Assembly (NCBI GenBank): GCA_038207585.1
Contig: JBBQZP010000001.1
Location: 1-64,000 of the forward strand
From: JBBQZP01 sp038207585
Lineage (GTDB): Bacteria > Pseudomonadota > Alphaproteobacteria > Rhodobacterales > Rhodobacteraceae
Length of the DNA stretch: 64,000 nucleotides
Direction: 5' to 3'
Under the pieces are notes generated by a model. That model was not told the DNA's origin. It saw only the letters and a list, made by a program, of their open reading frames with translations, and ran no database searches. Made by a program: the position numbers and the translations under genes. This document shows positions 51,040 through 60,224 of this stretch, piece after piece. How positions within the stretch are numbered: position 1 is the stretch's first letter; the number at the start of each line of letters is the position of its first letter.

Positions 51040-52337
51040 CCGATTTCTTCAAAGGCATCCCCGCTGTTAAATATGAGGGCGAGTCATCCACCAACGAATT
51101 CGCCTTCCGCCACTACAACCCCGACGAGATGCTGATGGGCAAGCGGATGGAGGATCATCTGCGCTTTTCCGTCGCCTATTGGCACAGCTTTGCCTGGCCC
51201 GGTGGCGACCCGTTCGGCGGGCAGACGCTGGATCGCCCGTGGTTCGGCGAGACGATGGAACTGGCCCGCATGAAGGCCGATGTGGCGTTCGAGATGTTCG
51301 ATATTCTGGGCCAGCCCTTCTATGCCTTCCACGACGCCGACATGCGCCCCGAAGGCAAGACATTCGCCGAATCTAAGCGCAATCTGGAGGCGATGGTGGA
51401 TTACATCGCCGAAAAGCAAACCTCGCATAAGGCGCGGCTCTTGTGGGGCACGGCCAACATGTTCAGTAACCGGCGATGGATGTCGGGTGCGGCCACCAAC
51501 CCCGACCCCGACGTTTACGCCTATGCCGCAGCAACGGTGAAGGCGAACATGGATGCCACGATGAAGCTGGGCGGGGCGAATTACGTTCTGTGGGGCGGGC
51601 GTGAAGGGTATGAAACGCTGCTGAACACCGACCTTGCTGCCGAGCGCGCCCACGCCGGGCGGTTCCTGCAACAGGTGGTGGAATACAAGCACAAGATCGG
51701 CTTCAAAGGTGCGATCCTGATCGAGCCGAAACCGCAAGAGCCGTCAAAGCACCAGTATGATTACGATGTGGCCACGGTTTACGGGTTCCTGAAAGAATTC
51801 GGGCTTGAAAAGGAAGTTCAGACCAACGTCGAACAGGGCCACGCCATTCTGGCCGGGCACAGTTTTGAACACGAGATTGCGCTGGCGAATGCGCTGGGGA
51901 TTTTCGGGTCGATCGACATGAACCGGAATGATTACCAATCCGGCTGGGATACTGACCAGTTCCCCAACAACCACGCCGAAAAGGCCGTGGCGTTCTATGA
52001 AATTCTGCGCGCCGGCGGCTATACCACCGGCGGCACCAACTTTGACGCCAAGATCCGCCGTCAAAGCCTTGATCCCGAAGATCTGATCCTGGCACATGTC
52101 GGCGGCATGGATACCTGCGCGCGGGCACTGAAATCTGCCGCAGCACTGATGGAATCGGGCGAGATGGAGGAGGCGCGCGACACCCGCTATGCGGGCTGGA
52201 AATCACCTGCGGCCAAGGCGATGCTGAAAGGCAGCCTCGAAGATGCAGCCGCCCGCGTGACCGGCGAAGGGCTGGAACCGCAGCCTGTATCGGGGCGGCA
52301 AGAGCGGCTTGAAAACCTGTGGAACCGGTACGTCTGA
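51036..52337 (+). CDS. xylA: Xylose isomerase
   Basis: 433 residues, class II length. Active-site and metal residues are in FYAFHDADM (catalytic His), VLWGGREGYETLLN, ILIEPKPQEPSKHQYDYD (metal Glu), NVEQGHAILAGHSFEHEI and IDMNRNDYQSGWDTDQFP (metal Asp residues). It interconverts D-xylose and D-xylulose, upstream of XylB in the same operon. Unusually the kinase gene precedes the isomerase. A GC-rich hairpin follows the gene. Confidence 0.96.
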   Translation: MTDFFKGIPAVKYEGESSTNEFAFRHYNPDEMLMGKRMEDHLRFSVAYWHSFAWPGGDPFGGQTLDRPWFGETMELARMKADVAFEMFDILGQPFYAFHDADMRPEGKTFAESKRNLEAMVDYIAEKQTSHKARLLWGTANMFSNRRWMSGAATNPDPDVYAYAAATVKANMDATMKLGGANYVLWGGREGYETLLNTDLAAERAHAGRFLQQVVEYKHKIGFKGAILIEPKPQEPSKHQYDYDVATVYGFLKEFGLEKEVQTNVEQGHAILAGHSFEHEIALANALGIFGSIDMNRNDYQSGWDTDQFPNNHAEKAVAFYEILRAGGYTTGGTNFDAKIRRQSLDPEDLILAHVGGMDTCARALKSAAALMESGEMEEARDTRYAGWKSPAAKAMLKGSLEDAAARVTGEGLEPQPVSGRQERLENLWNRYV

Positions 52338-52367
52338 TCCGGGTTTAACCGTCTGATTGTGCGCAAC

Positions 52368-52396
52368 GCGCGGACGGGTGATAAGCCCGTCCGCGC
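52368..52396 (+). terminator. GC-rich hairpin between xylA and the aldo/keto reductase
   Basis: Perfect 11-bp stem GCGCGGACGGG (52368-52378) with CCCGTCCGCGC (52386-52396) and loop TGATAAG. No U-run follows (TAACG), so it may stabilise the xylA mRNA end or terminate only partly. Confidence 0.55.
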
Positions 52397-52423
52397 TAAC
52401 GTGTTTGAAACAAAGGAACTCCC

Positions 52424-53458
52424 ATGCCCTATACCCCCGCCGAAAACCGCTATGACCGGATGGTCTATCGTCGCTGTGGGGCATCTGGGGTTTTGCTGCC
52501 TGCGGTCAGCATCGGGCTTTGGCACAACTTTGGCCACGACACTCCGCATCAGACCAAGAGCGACATCTGCCGCACGGCGTTTGATCACGGCATCACGCAT
52601 TTCGATCTGGCCAACAACTATGGCCCGCCGCCCGGTTCGGCCGAGGAAGCCTTTGGCGACATTCTGAAAACCGATTTCGCGGGGTATCGGGACGAGCTGA
52701 TCATCAGCTCCAAGGCAGGCTACGACATGTGGCCCGGCCCTTACGGCACCTTCGGCTCGCGGAAGTCGCTGATCGCATCCTGTGATCAAAGCCTGAAGCG
52801 GATGGGGCTGGATTACGTCGATATCTTCTATTCGCACCGCTTTGATCCCGACACGCCGCTGGAAGAAACGATGGGCGCTCTGGACCAGATCGTGCGGTCG
52901 GGGCGCGCGCTTTATGCCGGGATTTCAAGCTATAACAGCGAACGGACGCGGCAGGCGGTGGCGATTCTGCGTGATCTTGGCACGCCCTGCCTGATCCATC
53001 AGCCCAGCTACAACATGCTGAACCGCTGGGTCGAACATGACGGGCTGAAGGACACGCTGCGCGATCTTGGCGTTGGGTCGATTGCGTTCACACCACTGGC
53101 GCAGGGGATTCTGACCAAGAAATATCTGGGTGGCATCCCCGACGGCAGCCGCGCCGCGCAAGGCAAGAGTCTGGACCCGGCAACCATCACCAAAAGCGCT
53201 TTGGCGTCGGTAAAAGCGTTGAACGACATGGCCGAGGCGCGCGGGCAAACGCTGGCGCAAATGGCGATTGCATGGGTCTTGAGGGGCGGCAGGATCACCA
53301 CCGCGCTGATCGGTGCGTCAAAGCCCGAACAGGTGACCGATTGCGCGGGTGCGGTGCGCAATCTGGATTTCACGGCGGATGAACTGGCGGAGATTGACCG
53401 GATTGCGGGCGAAGAGGATATCAACCTCTGGGCCAAATCGTCGGAGTCCGCCGACTAA
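52424..53458 (+). CDS. Aldo/keto reductase, YghZ/glyceraldehyde 3-phosphate reductase type
   Basis: 344 residues, TIM-barrel AKR family. Family features: N-terminal YRRCGASGVLLPAVSIGLW, catalytic Asp/Tyr in HFDLANNYGPPPGSAEEAFG, Lys in LIISSKAGYDMWPGPYG, and His in IFYSHRFDPDTPLEETMGALD; C-terminal NADPH site LIGASKPEQVTDC. The YDMWPGPYG insertion marks the YghZ (Gpr) subgroup, which reduces L-glyceraldehyde 3-phosphate or related aldehydes in E. coli. It lies at the end of the xylose operon, so reduction of a pentose-derived aldehyde or of xylose itself is possible. Confidence 0.9.
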   Translation: MPYTPAENRYDRMVYRRCGASGVLLPAVSIGLWHNFGHDTPHQTKSDICRTAFDHGITHFDLANNYGPPPGSAEEAFGDILKTDFAGYRDELIISSKAGYDMWPGPYGTFGSRKSLIASCDQSLKRMGLDYVDIFYSHRFDPDTPLEETMGALDQIVRSGRALYAGISSYNSERTRQAVAILRDLGTPCLIHQPSYNMLNRWVEHDGLKDTLRDLGVGSIAFTPLAQGILTKKYLGGIPDGSRAAQGKSLDPATITKSALASVKALNDMAEARGQTLAQMAIAWVLRGGRITTALIGASKPEQVTDCAGAVRNLDFTADELAEIDRIAGEEDINLWAKSSESAD

Positions 53459-53503
53459 TCTGATTGATATCGGAAACCGAGGCATCACAATCGCCAGCGG
53501 CAG

Positions 53504-54382
53504 TCAGCCGCCAACCTGAATCATATCGACTGACTGATGGCTTTTCTGCCCCCCAGACAAGCGCATCGCGCCCTTGATCGGGGCGACATCGGTGTAATCA
53601 CGCCCGCGCGCCACAACCACATGATCCACACCCGCCTGAACATCATTGGTGGGGTCAAATTCCACCCAGCCTGCATCCGGCCCGCACCAGGCGCGGACCC
53701 ATGCGTGCATCGCATCGGCCCCTTCAAGGCGGGGCTTTCCAGGCGGCGGCGTGGTGCGCAAAAAGCCACTGACATAGCCCGCAGGCACCCCCACCCCGCG
53801 CAGGCAGGCGATCATGATATGCGAGAAATCCTGACACACACCGTGGCGCTTGGCGAAGGCTTCGGTCGCGGGGGTGTCAACCTCGGTCGCGTCAGGGTCG
53901 AAGGTCATATGGGTGTGCAGGGCGTGGCCCAGCGCCATGACCAAATCGGCCACAGTCATATCGGGCCGGATCAGGGCTTTGACGAAACGGGTCATCTCCG
54001 CATCACGCGGCACCCGGCCAGAGGGCGCGATGTAATGCAGCGGCGAGTCGGGCCCCAGACCTGTGTGCGATTGCATCACCTGCGGCAAGGTGTGCAGGGC
54101 GACGGAAGGGCCGCCAGCCCTGCCCTGCGCCACCCGGTCCACGCGCGCTTTCAGCGTTACCGACACGCTGTCATGCGCGCTGCGATAGCTGAACTCGGTG
54201 ATCCGGTTGCCGAAAAAATCGACATGATCGCCGCGCTCATCGGGTTTGGGTTCAATTTCGATCAGACCCGCCAGCAGGCGCTGGGTCGCGTCATCCTTGG
54301 GCATCATGCACAGCACATGGCGGCCGCCCGCCGCCGGGGTTGCGTATGCGTAAGCGATGCTCAGCCGGATATCGTAGATCAC
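53504..54382 (-). CDS. Transglutaminase-like protein (small)
   Basis: 292 residues. N-terminal bacterial transglutaminase-like domain (about 1-100; MIYDIRLSIAYAYATPAAGGRH) and a papain-like transglutaminase core with triad C183 (KRHGVCQDFSH), H226 (DAMHAWVRAW) and D243 (WVEFDPTND). Such proteins hydrolyse or form amide bonds, as cysteine proteases or acyl transferases. It is the last of four leftward genes with related biochemistry, nine bases after the ATP-grasp gene. It ends 45 bases from the convergent aldo/keto reductase gene with no clear terminator. Confidence 0.92.
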   Translation of the reverse strand: MIYDIRLSIAYAYATPAAGGRHVLCMMPKDDATQRLLAGLIEIEPKPDERGDHVDFFGNRITEFSYRSAHDSVSVTLKARVDRVAQGRAGGPSVALHTLPQVMQSHTGLGPDSPLHYIAPSGRVPRDAEMTRFVKALIRPDMTVADLVMALGHALHTHMTFDPDATEVDTPATEAFAKRHGVCQDFSHIMIACLRGVGVPAGYVSGFLRTTPPPGKPRLEGADAMHAWVRAWCGPDAGWVEFDPTNDVQAGVDHVVVARGRDYTDVAPIKGAMRLSGGQKSHQSVDMIQVGG

Positions 54383-54391
54383 ATCCCGCCC

Positions 54392-56779
54392 CTAAAGCAC
54401 AAAGGTCGCATTCAGCGCGGTTGAAAGATCGAGTATTTGCCCCCGCGTTTCGATCAGCGCCTGCGTATCCAGCGTAACGACCGACTGCAACCGGACCGAG
54501 GTTTGCAGGCCAAGCACGGCACGGTCAAAATCTGTCATCTGGGCATGCGGGCCCGAGGCGGACAGGCCGTCCACGCTTTTGCGGATTGCATCCAGATGAA
54601 ACAGGACCGCGCGCGGGTTCTGATCATCCAGCACCAAAAGGTCGATGACTGACGCACGGCTGGTGAACATCGCATAGCGCTGGCGGTGGGTCATGATGCT
54701 GTCGCCAACCTCGATCGCCAGATCAAGGCCGCCGTCGGGGGCTGCGGGGTCAGCCATCGTGGCCAGAAGGTCGGTCATCATCGCGGCGCGTTCCAATGAC
54801 CGGCCGATGGTCAGGAAATGCCAGCCCGCGGCACGATACATGTTGTCGTGCACAAGGCCGGAAAACCCCGCGATCTTGCGCAACATCACGCTGGCGACCA
54901 GGGCCGCATCGGCCCCCGCTTCGGCGTTCTTTGCGATGCGCTGCATTGATTTCTGGATGTCTTTCAGCGCCGCCCAGCCATCGACGCTGAACCGGTCGCG
55001 GATCTGCCCGGCACTTGCCACTGCCGAAGCAAGGGTCGCGCGGATGCCGTCGGGAAGGGGCTCATCCGCATCGGCGCCGTATCCGGCCAGCTTGTCGCGA
55101 ATGGCATCCAGCAGCGGGCCTTTCCCGCTTTCCTGAACGCGGCCATGATAGGCACGGACCAGACGCAACATGCCTTCGGTGCGTTCGACATAGCGGCCAA
55201 GCCAAAAGAGGTTATCTGCCGCCCGGCTGGGCAATGGCCCCGGTTGCGCCCGAACAAAATCCCCACCGGCCGGCGCTTGCAACGTGTCAGGTTCGACGGA
55301 GCGGTCACTGACAATCCAGACATCGGCCACCCCACCGCCTGCGCGCATCGAAACTGCGGTGGTATCGGGCCCGGCCCCGATCCGCGCAAAGCCGCCCGGC
55401 ATCACCCGCCACCCTTGTGGCGTGCGGGCCAGAAAGGCACGCAGGGTCATCGGCCGGGCCACCAGAGCGCCGTTTTCGTAAGCAGGAGTGGTCGACAGCG
55501 TGACCAGTTCCTGCCCGACCAACATGCCCGCATTCGTGGCGAGCCAGTCGTGCAGATCGTCAGTCGCGCCACGCATCTGACCGCCCACGGCATGCGGCGC
55601 GCCAGTCTCGAACGGCATCCGGGTGGCCAGCGCCGGGCCAATCATCATGCGGTCGGCATGTGCGCGCACATGGTCCAGTTCGGCCTTTTGCCCGCACCAC
55701 CATGTCGCGACATTGGGCAGGGTCAGATTCGCACCGGTCAGCACCTGCGCGATCCGGGGCAGGAACGCCATCAGCGCCTGCGTTTCCAGAATGCCCACGC
55801 CCAGCGCGTTAACCAGCGTAACCTGCCCCTGCCGCACCGCCGACATCAGACCGGGCGTGCCCAACTGACTGTCCTCGCGCAGTTCCAGCGGGTCGGCCCA
55901 GATGCTGTCCATCCGTCGCCACAGCACATCCACCGGGGCCAGCCCTTCGACGGTGCGGACGCGCAGCGCGCCGCCCTCCACCACCAGATCCTCACCCTCC
56001 AGCAGCGCCATGCCAAGGTAGCGCGCGATATAGGCCTGTTCGTAATAGGTGTCGGTCAGCGCCCCCGGAGTCAGAATCCCGATGCGCGAGGTGGCCTCAC
56101 CGCGCAGCCCCTCCATCGCGTTGCGAAAGGTACGAAAGAACCCGGCAAGGCGGTGGACATTCGCATCCCGATACAGGTCGGGAAACACCCGTCGCGCCGC
56201 CACCCGGTTTTCCAGCGCGAATCCGGCACCCGAGGGCGCATCAGTGCGGTCGGCCAGCACCCACCAGCGTCCATCGGGGCCGCGCCCGATTTCAAACGCC
56301 ACGAAATGCAGGAAATGGCCCGACCGGGGCGTGACACCTACCATCGGGCGCAACCATTCGGGGCTTTGCGCGATCAGGCTGGCGGGCAGATGTCCCCCGG
56401 CCACCAGCAGGTTTTCGCCGTATATATCGGCTACGACCCGCTCTAACAGGTCGGCGCGCTGGATCAGGCCTGCGGAAATATTATCCCATTCCGCCTCGGG
56501 CAGGATGACGGGAATGGCGCTGAACGGCCAATCGCGCGTGGCCCCGGCCTTGTCGGCATAGTTGCGGAAAAAGACGCCGGTATCGGCCAGATGCTGATCG
56601 CCGCGTGAGATGTCCGCCAAGACTTCTTCATGTGAAAGCCCCGAAAGATGCCGGATCAAACCCGCCCATGCGGGCCGCATGTTGCCCTGCGCATCAACCA
56701 GTTCATCCGGCACGCCCGGCAACGGGCAATAACCCTGCAACAGCCGGTCCTGCATCGGGGCGGGCTGGGGTTCGCCCAT
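54392..56779 (-). CDS. Circularly permuted ATP-grasp fused to alpha-E domain
   Basis: 795 residues from ATG 56779, which shares a base with the upstream stop. Residues about 1-480: circularly permuted type 2 ATP-grasp family (COG2308), with the diagnostic segment RTDAPSGAGFALENR, GVTPRSGHFLHFVAFEIG, ILTPGALTDTYYEQAYIARYLG and VLWRRMDSIWADP. Residues about 485-795: alpha-E helical domain (COG2307), with SRAADNLFWLGRYVERTEGMLRL at its start and a long run of amphipathic helices. These domains are often separate adjacent genes; here one chain. ATP-grasp enzymes join a carboxylate to an amine through an acyl phosphate; the substrate of this family is not established. Confidence 0.92.
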   Translation of the reverse strand: MGEPQPAPMQDRLLQGYCPLPGVPDELVDAQGNMRPAWAGLIRHLSGLSHEEVLADISRGDQHLADTGVFFRNYADKAGATRDWPFSAIPVILPEAEWDNISAGLIQRADLLERVVADIYGENLLVAGGHLPASLIAQSPEWLRPMVGVTPRSGHFLHFVAFEIGRGPDGRWWVLADRTDAPSGAGFALENRVAARRVFPDLYRDANVHRLAGFFRTFRNAMEGLRGEATSRIGILTPGALTDTYYEQAYIARYLGMALLEGEDLVVEGGALRVRTVEGLAPVDVLWRRMDSIWADPLELREDSQLGTPGLMSAVRQGQVTLVNALGVGILETQALMAFLPRIAQVLTGANLTLPNVATWWCGQKAELDHVRAHADRMMIGPALATRMPFETGAPHAVGGQMRGATDDLHDWLATNAGMLVGQELVTLSTTPAYENGALVARPMTLRAFLARTPQGWRVMPGGFARIGAGPDTTAVSMRAGGGVADVWIVSDRSVEPDTLQAPAGGDFVRAQPGPLPSRAADNLFWLGRYVERTEGMLRLVRAYHGRVQESGKGPLLDAIRDKLAGYGADADEPLPDGIRATLASAVASAGQIRDRFSVDGWAALKDIQKSMQRIAKNAEAGADAALVASVMLRKIAGFSGLVHDNMYRAAGWHFLTIGRSLERAAMMTDLLATMADPAAPDGGLDLAIEVGDSIMTHRQRYAMFTSRASVIDLLVLDDQNPRAVLFHLDAIRKSVDGLSASGPHAQMTDFDRAVLGLQTSVRLQSVVTLDTQALIETRGQILDLSTALNATFVL

Positions 56780-59700
56780 CAAAAGCCGGGTGCGCGACGC
56801 AGATCAAGCGTCATGGGAAATTCCGGATGCGGGGTTTCGGATTGGGGCTCATAGGCGCCCGGCGTGTGACCATGTGGTTCGAACCGCGAAAGACGCCGCG
56901 CTTCGGCCTCATTGCTGTTGACGGGGAAGGTATCGTAACTGCGGCCCCCCGGATGTTTGACATGATAGGTGCAGCCACCCAAGGCGCGGCCGGTCCATGT
57001 ATCGTAGATGTCAAAGGTAAGCGGCGCGTGAACCGCCAAGTTCGGGTGCAGGGCCAGCGGCGGTTGCCACGCCTTGAAGCGCACGCCCGCGACCGACACG
57101 CCCGCCGTTCCCGTGGCCTGCATCGGCATCTGGCGCTGGTTGCAGGTGACGGTGTAGCGCGCGGGGTCGGCGGCAGTCAGCTTGGCCTGCAACCGTTCTA
57201 CCGAACTGTCGGTATAGCGTACCGTGCCACCGATGGCCCCGGTTTCGCCCATCACATGCCACGGCTCCAACGCCTGACGCAGTTCCAGAGTGACGCCTTC
57301 GACCGTGATTTCGCCACAGAACGGAAAGCGGAATTCGGCCTGCGCCTTGAACCAGTCGGGATTCAAATCAAAGCCGTTCTGGCGCAGGTCGGCCAGCACA
57401 TCCAGAAAATCTTCCCACACGAAATGCGGCAACATGAACCGGTCGGCCAGCGTCGTGCCCCAGCGCGTCAGCTTGCCTTGCGCGGGGGTTTTCCACATCC
57501 GCGCGATGATGGCGCGGATCAGCAGTTGCTGGGCAAGGCTCATGCGCGGGTCGGGCGGCATCTCGAAGCCGCGGAATTCAACCAGACCAAGGCGGCCGGT
57601 AGGGCCGTCGGGGGAATAGAGCTTGTCGATACAGATCTCGGCGCGATGGGTGTTGCCGGTGACGTCAACCAGCAGGTTCCGCAGCAGGCGGTCAGTCAGC
57701 CACGGTGTGGGCGCGCCCTTGTCGGGGTGAGGGATTTGAGAAAGCGCAATTTCCAGCTCGTACAAAGCATCCATCCGCGCTTCGTCGATGCGCGGGGCTT
57801 GGCTTGTCGGGCCAATGAACAGGCCCGAGAACATGTAGGACAGGCTGGGATGGCGCTGCCAATGCCGGATCAGGCTGGCGAGCAGATCGGGGCGGCGCAG
57901 GAAAGGGCTGTCTTTCGGAGTGATCCCGCCGACCACCACATGGTTGCCGCCCCCCGTTCCGGTGTGCTTGCCGTCGATCATGAACTTGTCGGCCCCAAGG
58001 CGCAGCTGGCGGGCCTCTTCATACACGGTTTCGGTCGTTATCACGACTTCGCCCCAGTTGTGCGCGGGGTGGATGTTCACCTCGATCACGCCGGGGTCGG
58101 GGGCAACGCGGATCACGTTCAGGCGGGCATCACTGGGGGGGCCGTAACCTTCGATATGCACGGGCAGGCCAAGGCTGCGCGCGGCAGATTCGGCGGCGGC
58201 GACCAGCTCCAGATAATCCTCGGCCTTCTCGACCGGGGGCATGAAGATGCACAGTCGCCCGTCGCGCGGTTCGACCGAAATCGCGGTGCGGACTTTGCCG
58301 GCCAGATCGCTGATCACCTGTTCAACGCGGTCCTGCACAGGTTCTGACGCGGTGAAATGCGCGCGTTTCTGATCGGTCTTTTCAGGCTCCAGATCGGGCA
58401 GATCGCCCCGGTCATCGAACGGGTCGGCGGGGGAATAGTTGGGGTAATCCTTTTCGGGGATGTGTTTCAGCGACCCCAGTGGCAGGCGGTAACCCACGGG
58501 GCTATCGCCGGGCACCAGATACAGATGCCCGCGCCGCATCGTCCATTTCTCCGACAGCCAGGTTTGTGCGGCCTTGGTCTGCCAGCGTTGAACCGGCAGC
58601 ACCATGCCAGAGGGTTCCGTCAGCCCCCGGCCAAAGACGCGGGCGATGCGGTTGCGTTCCTCGGGGTCTTTGAGGGCTGAATTTTCAGGCGTCACATTCT
58701 CGGGCAGATTGCCCTCCTTGACGATCCATTCGGCGGGGTCTTCAAAGGCGGGCAGCACGTTTTCCGATGGCACACCCAGCGTCTCCGCGATGCCTTTCAG
58801 CAGCGCCTCGGCCTGATCCACCGTCGCCGTTCCATCAGTCTTTTCCGGCGCTATCAGGTCGGGGTTGTGCCAGATCGGTTTGCCATCGCGCCGCCAGTAC
58901 AGCGAGAATGTCCAGCGCGGCAGCGTCTCGCCCGGATACCACTTGCCTTGCCCGTAATGCAGAAAACCGCCGGGCGCGAATTTCGCCTGCAACCGGCGGA
59001 TCAGCTTGTCGGCAAATTCGCGCTTGGTGGGGCCGACGGCGCCGGTGTTCCATTCGTCCGCCTCGAAATCGTCGATGGAAACGAACGTCGGCTCACCGCC
59101 CATCGTCAGACGCACGTCGCCTTCGGCCAACGCCGCATCAACCTTGTGGCCTAGCGCGTTCAGGTCGGCCCACGCGGCATCCGAAAACGGCTTGGTAATA
59201 CGGGGATGTTCGGCGGTGCGGGTCACGCTCATGTCGAAATCGAAGGTGACTTCGGCATAACTTGCCATGCCGGAGATTGGAGCGGCGTTGGAATAATGCG
59301 GCGTGGCGGCCAGCGGGATATGGCTTTCGCCCGTCAGCAGCCCGCTGGTCGGATCAAGCCCGATCCAACCTGCGCCGGGCAGATAAACCTCGCACCATGC
59401 GTGCAGATCGGTGAAATCCTTGGTGGTGCCCGCGGGCCCGTCAACCGCCACCAGATCCGGTTTCAGCTGGATCAGATAGCCCGACACGAACCGGGCCGCA
59501 AAGCCCAGATGCCGCATCGCATGGACCAGAAGCCAGCTTGTATCACGACACGAGCCCCTGCCGATGCTCAGGGTTTCCTCGGGCGTCTGCACGCCGGGTT
59601 CCATCCGGATCACATAGCCGATGTGCGCTGCGACCTGCGCGTTCAGCCGGACGATAAAATCAATCGTGCGCAAAGGATCGCGCGGCACAGTGGCGAGAAA

Positions 59701-60087
59701 TCCCTGCAACAACGGCCCGGCGGGATCGGTCTTGCGATAGATCGTCAGATCGTCGGCAATGTCGGCGGGGTATTCAAACGGCCATTCCTCGGCGCTGGCC
59801 TCTACAAAGAAATCGAACGGGTTGTAGACGGCCATATCGGCGGTCAGATCAACCTCGATCCGGAATTCCGTCACCGGGTCAGGAAACACATAGCGCGCCA
59901 GCCAGTTGCCATAGGGGTCTTGCTGATAGTTCACGAAATGGTTCGCAGGCGTGACCTTCAGCGTGTGCGACACGACCCTCGTGCGGCTGTGCGGTGCCGG
60001 ACGCAGGCGGATCACCTGCGGGCCAAGCGTCACGGGGCGGTCGTATTTGTAGTGGGTCAGATGGTGAATACTGGCGAGTATGGTCAT
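56779..60087 (-). CDS. Transglutaminase-DUF2126 protein
   Basis: 1102 residues. The N-terminal third is a transglutaminase fold with triad C180 (GRGSCRDTSW), H229 (DLHAWCEVYL) and D245 (WIGLDPTSG). From about 310 to the end is DUF2126 (COG4196), with DVRLTMGGEPTFVSIDD at its start, a GKWYPGETLPRW region and EVNIHPAHNWGEVV, HTGTGGGNHVVVGG and LVEFRGFEMPPDPRMSLAQQLL segments. Iterated conserved Glu/His/Arg in GGEPTF, EVNIHP and EFRGFEMPP recall the glutamine-synthetase/GCS amidoligase fold, so a second amide-forming site is possible. Central and largest gene of the four-gene cluster. A GGGAAAG ribosome site precedes the ATG. Confidence 0.92.
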   Translation of the reverse strand: MTILASIHHLTHYKYDRPVTLGPQVIRLRPAPHSRTRVVSHTLKVTPANHFVNYQQDPYGNWLARYVFPDPVTEFRIEVDLTADMAVYNPFDFFVEASAEEWPFEYPADIADDLTIYRKTDPAGPLLQGFLATVPRDPLRTIDFIVRLNAQVAAHIGYVIRMEPGVQTPEETLSIGRGSCRDTSWLLVHAMRHLGFAARFVSGYLIQLKPDLVAVDGPAGTTKDFTDLHAWCEVYLPGAGWIGLDPTSGLLTGESHIPLAATPHYSNAAPISGMASYAEVTFDFDMSVTRTAEHPRITKPFSDAAWADLNALGHKVDAALAEGDVRLTMGGEPTFVSIDDFEADEWNTGAVGPTKREFADKLIRRLQAKFAPGGFLHYGQGKWYPGETLPRWTFSLYWRRDGKPIWHNPDLIAPEKTDGTATVDQAEALLKGIAETLGVPSENVLPAFEDPAEWIVKEGNLPENVTPENSALKDPEERNRIARVFGRGLTEPSGMVLPVQRWQTKAAQTWLSEKWTMRRGHLYLVPGDSPVGYRLPLGSLKHIPEKDYPNYSPADPFDDRGDLPDLEPEKTDQKRAHFTASEPVQDRVEQVISDLAGKVRTAISVEPRDGRLCIFMPPVEKAEDYLELVAAAESAARSLGLPVHIEGYGPPSDARLNVIRVAPDPGVIEVNIHPAHNWGEVVITTETVYEEARQLRLGADKFMIDGKHTGTGGGNHVVVGGITPKDSPFLRRPDLLASLIRHWQRHPSLSYMFSGLFIGPTSQAPRIDEARMDALYELEIALSQIPHPDKGAPTPWLTDRLLRNLLVDVTGNTHRAEICIDKLYSPDGPTGRLGLVEFRGFEMPPDPRMSLAQQLLIRAIIARMWKTPAQGKLTRWGTTLADRFMLPHFVWEDFLDVLADLRQNGFDLNPDWFKAQAEFRFPFCGEITVEGVTLELRQALEPWHVMGETGAIGGTVRYTDSSVERLQAKLTAADPARYTVTCNQRQMPMQATGTAGVSVAGVRFKAWQPPLALHPNLAVHAPLTFDIYDTWTGRALGGCTYHVKHPGGRSYDTFPVNSNEAEARRLSRFEPHGHTPGAYEPQSETPHPEFPMTLDLRRAPGF

Positions 60088-60224
60088 GTTTTTCTTTCCC
60101 GGTGGGTCTTAGGTGTCACACGGAATGCTCACCAGCAGCGACAGCTTTGTGCGTCACGAACGGATGTGCAACCGAAAAGCTGAAAATTTGGGCGGTTTGC
60201 ACGCGCCAAACGGCCAAACGATGA

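Noticed and set aside
56605..58347. Long open frame (580 codons) on the plus strand
   Set aside because: Lies antisense to the DUF2126/ATP-grasp genes; its translation is Arg/Gln/His-rich low-complexity without domains, the usual result of high-GC codon bias.
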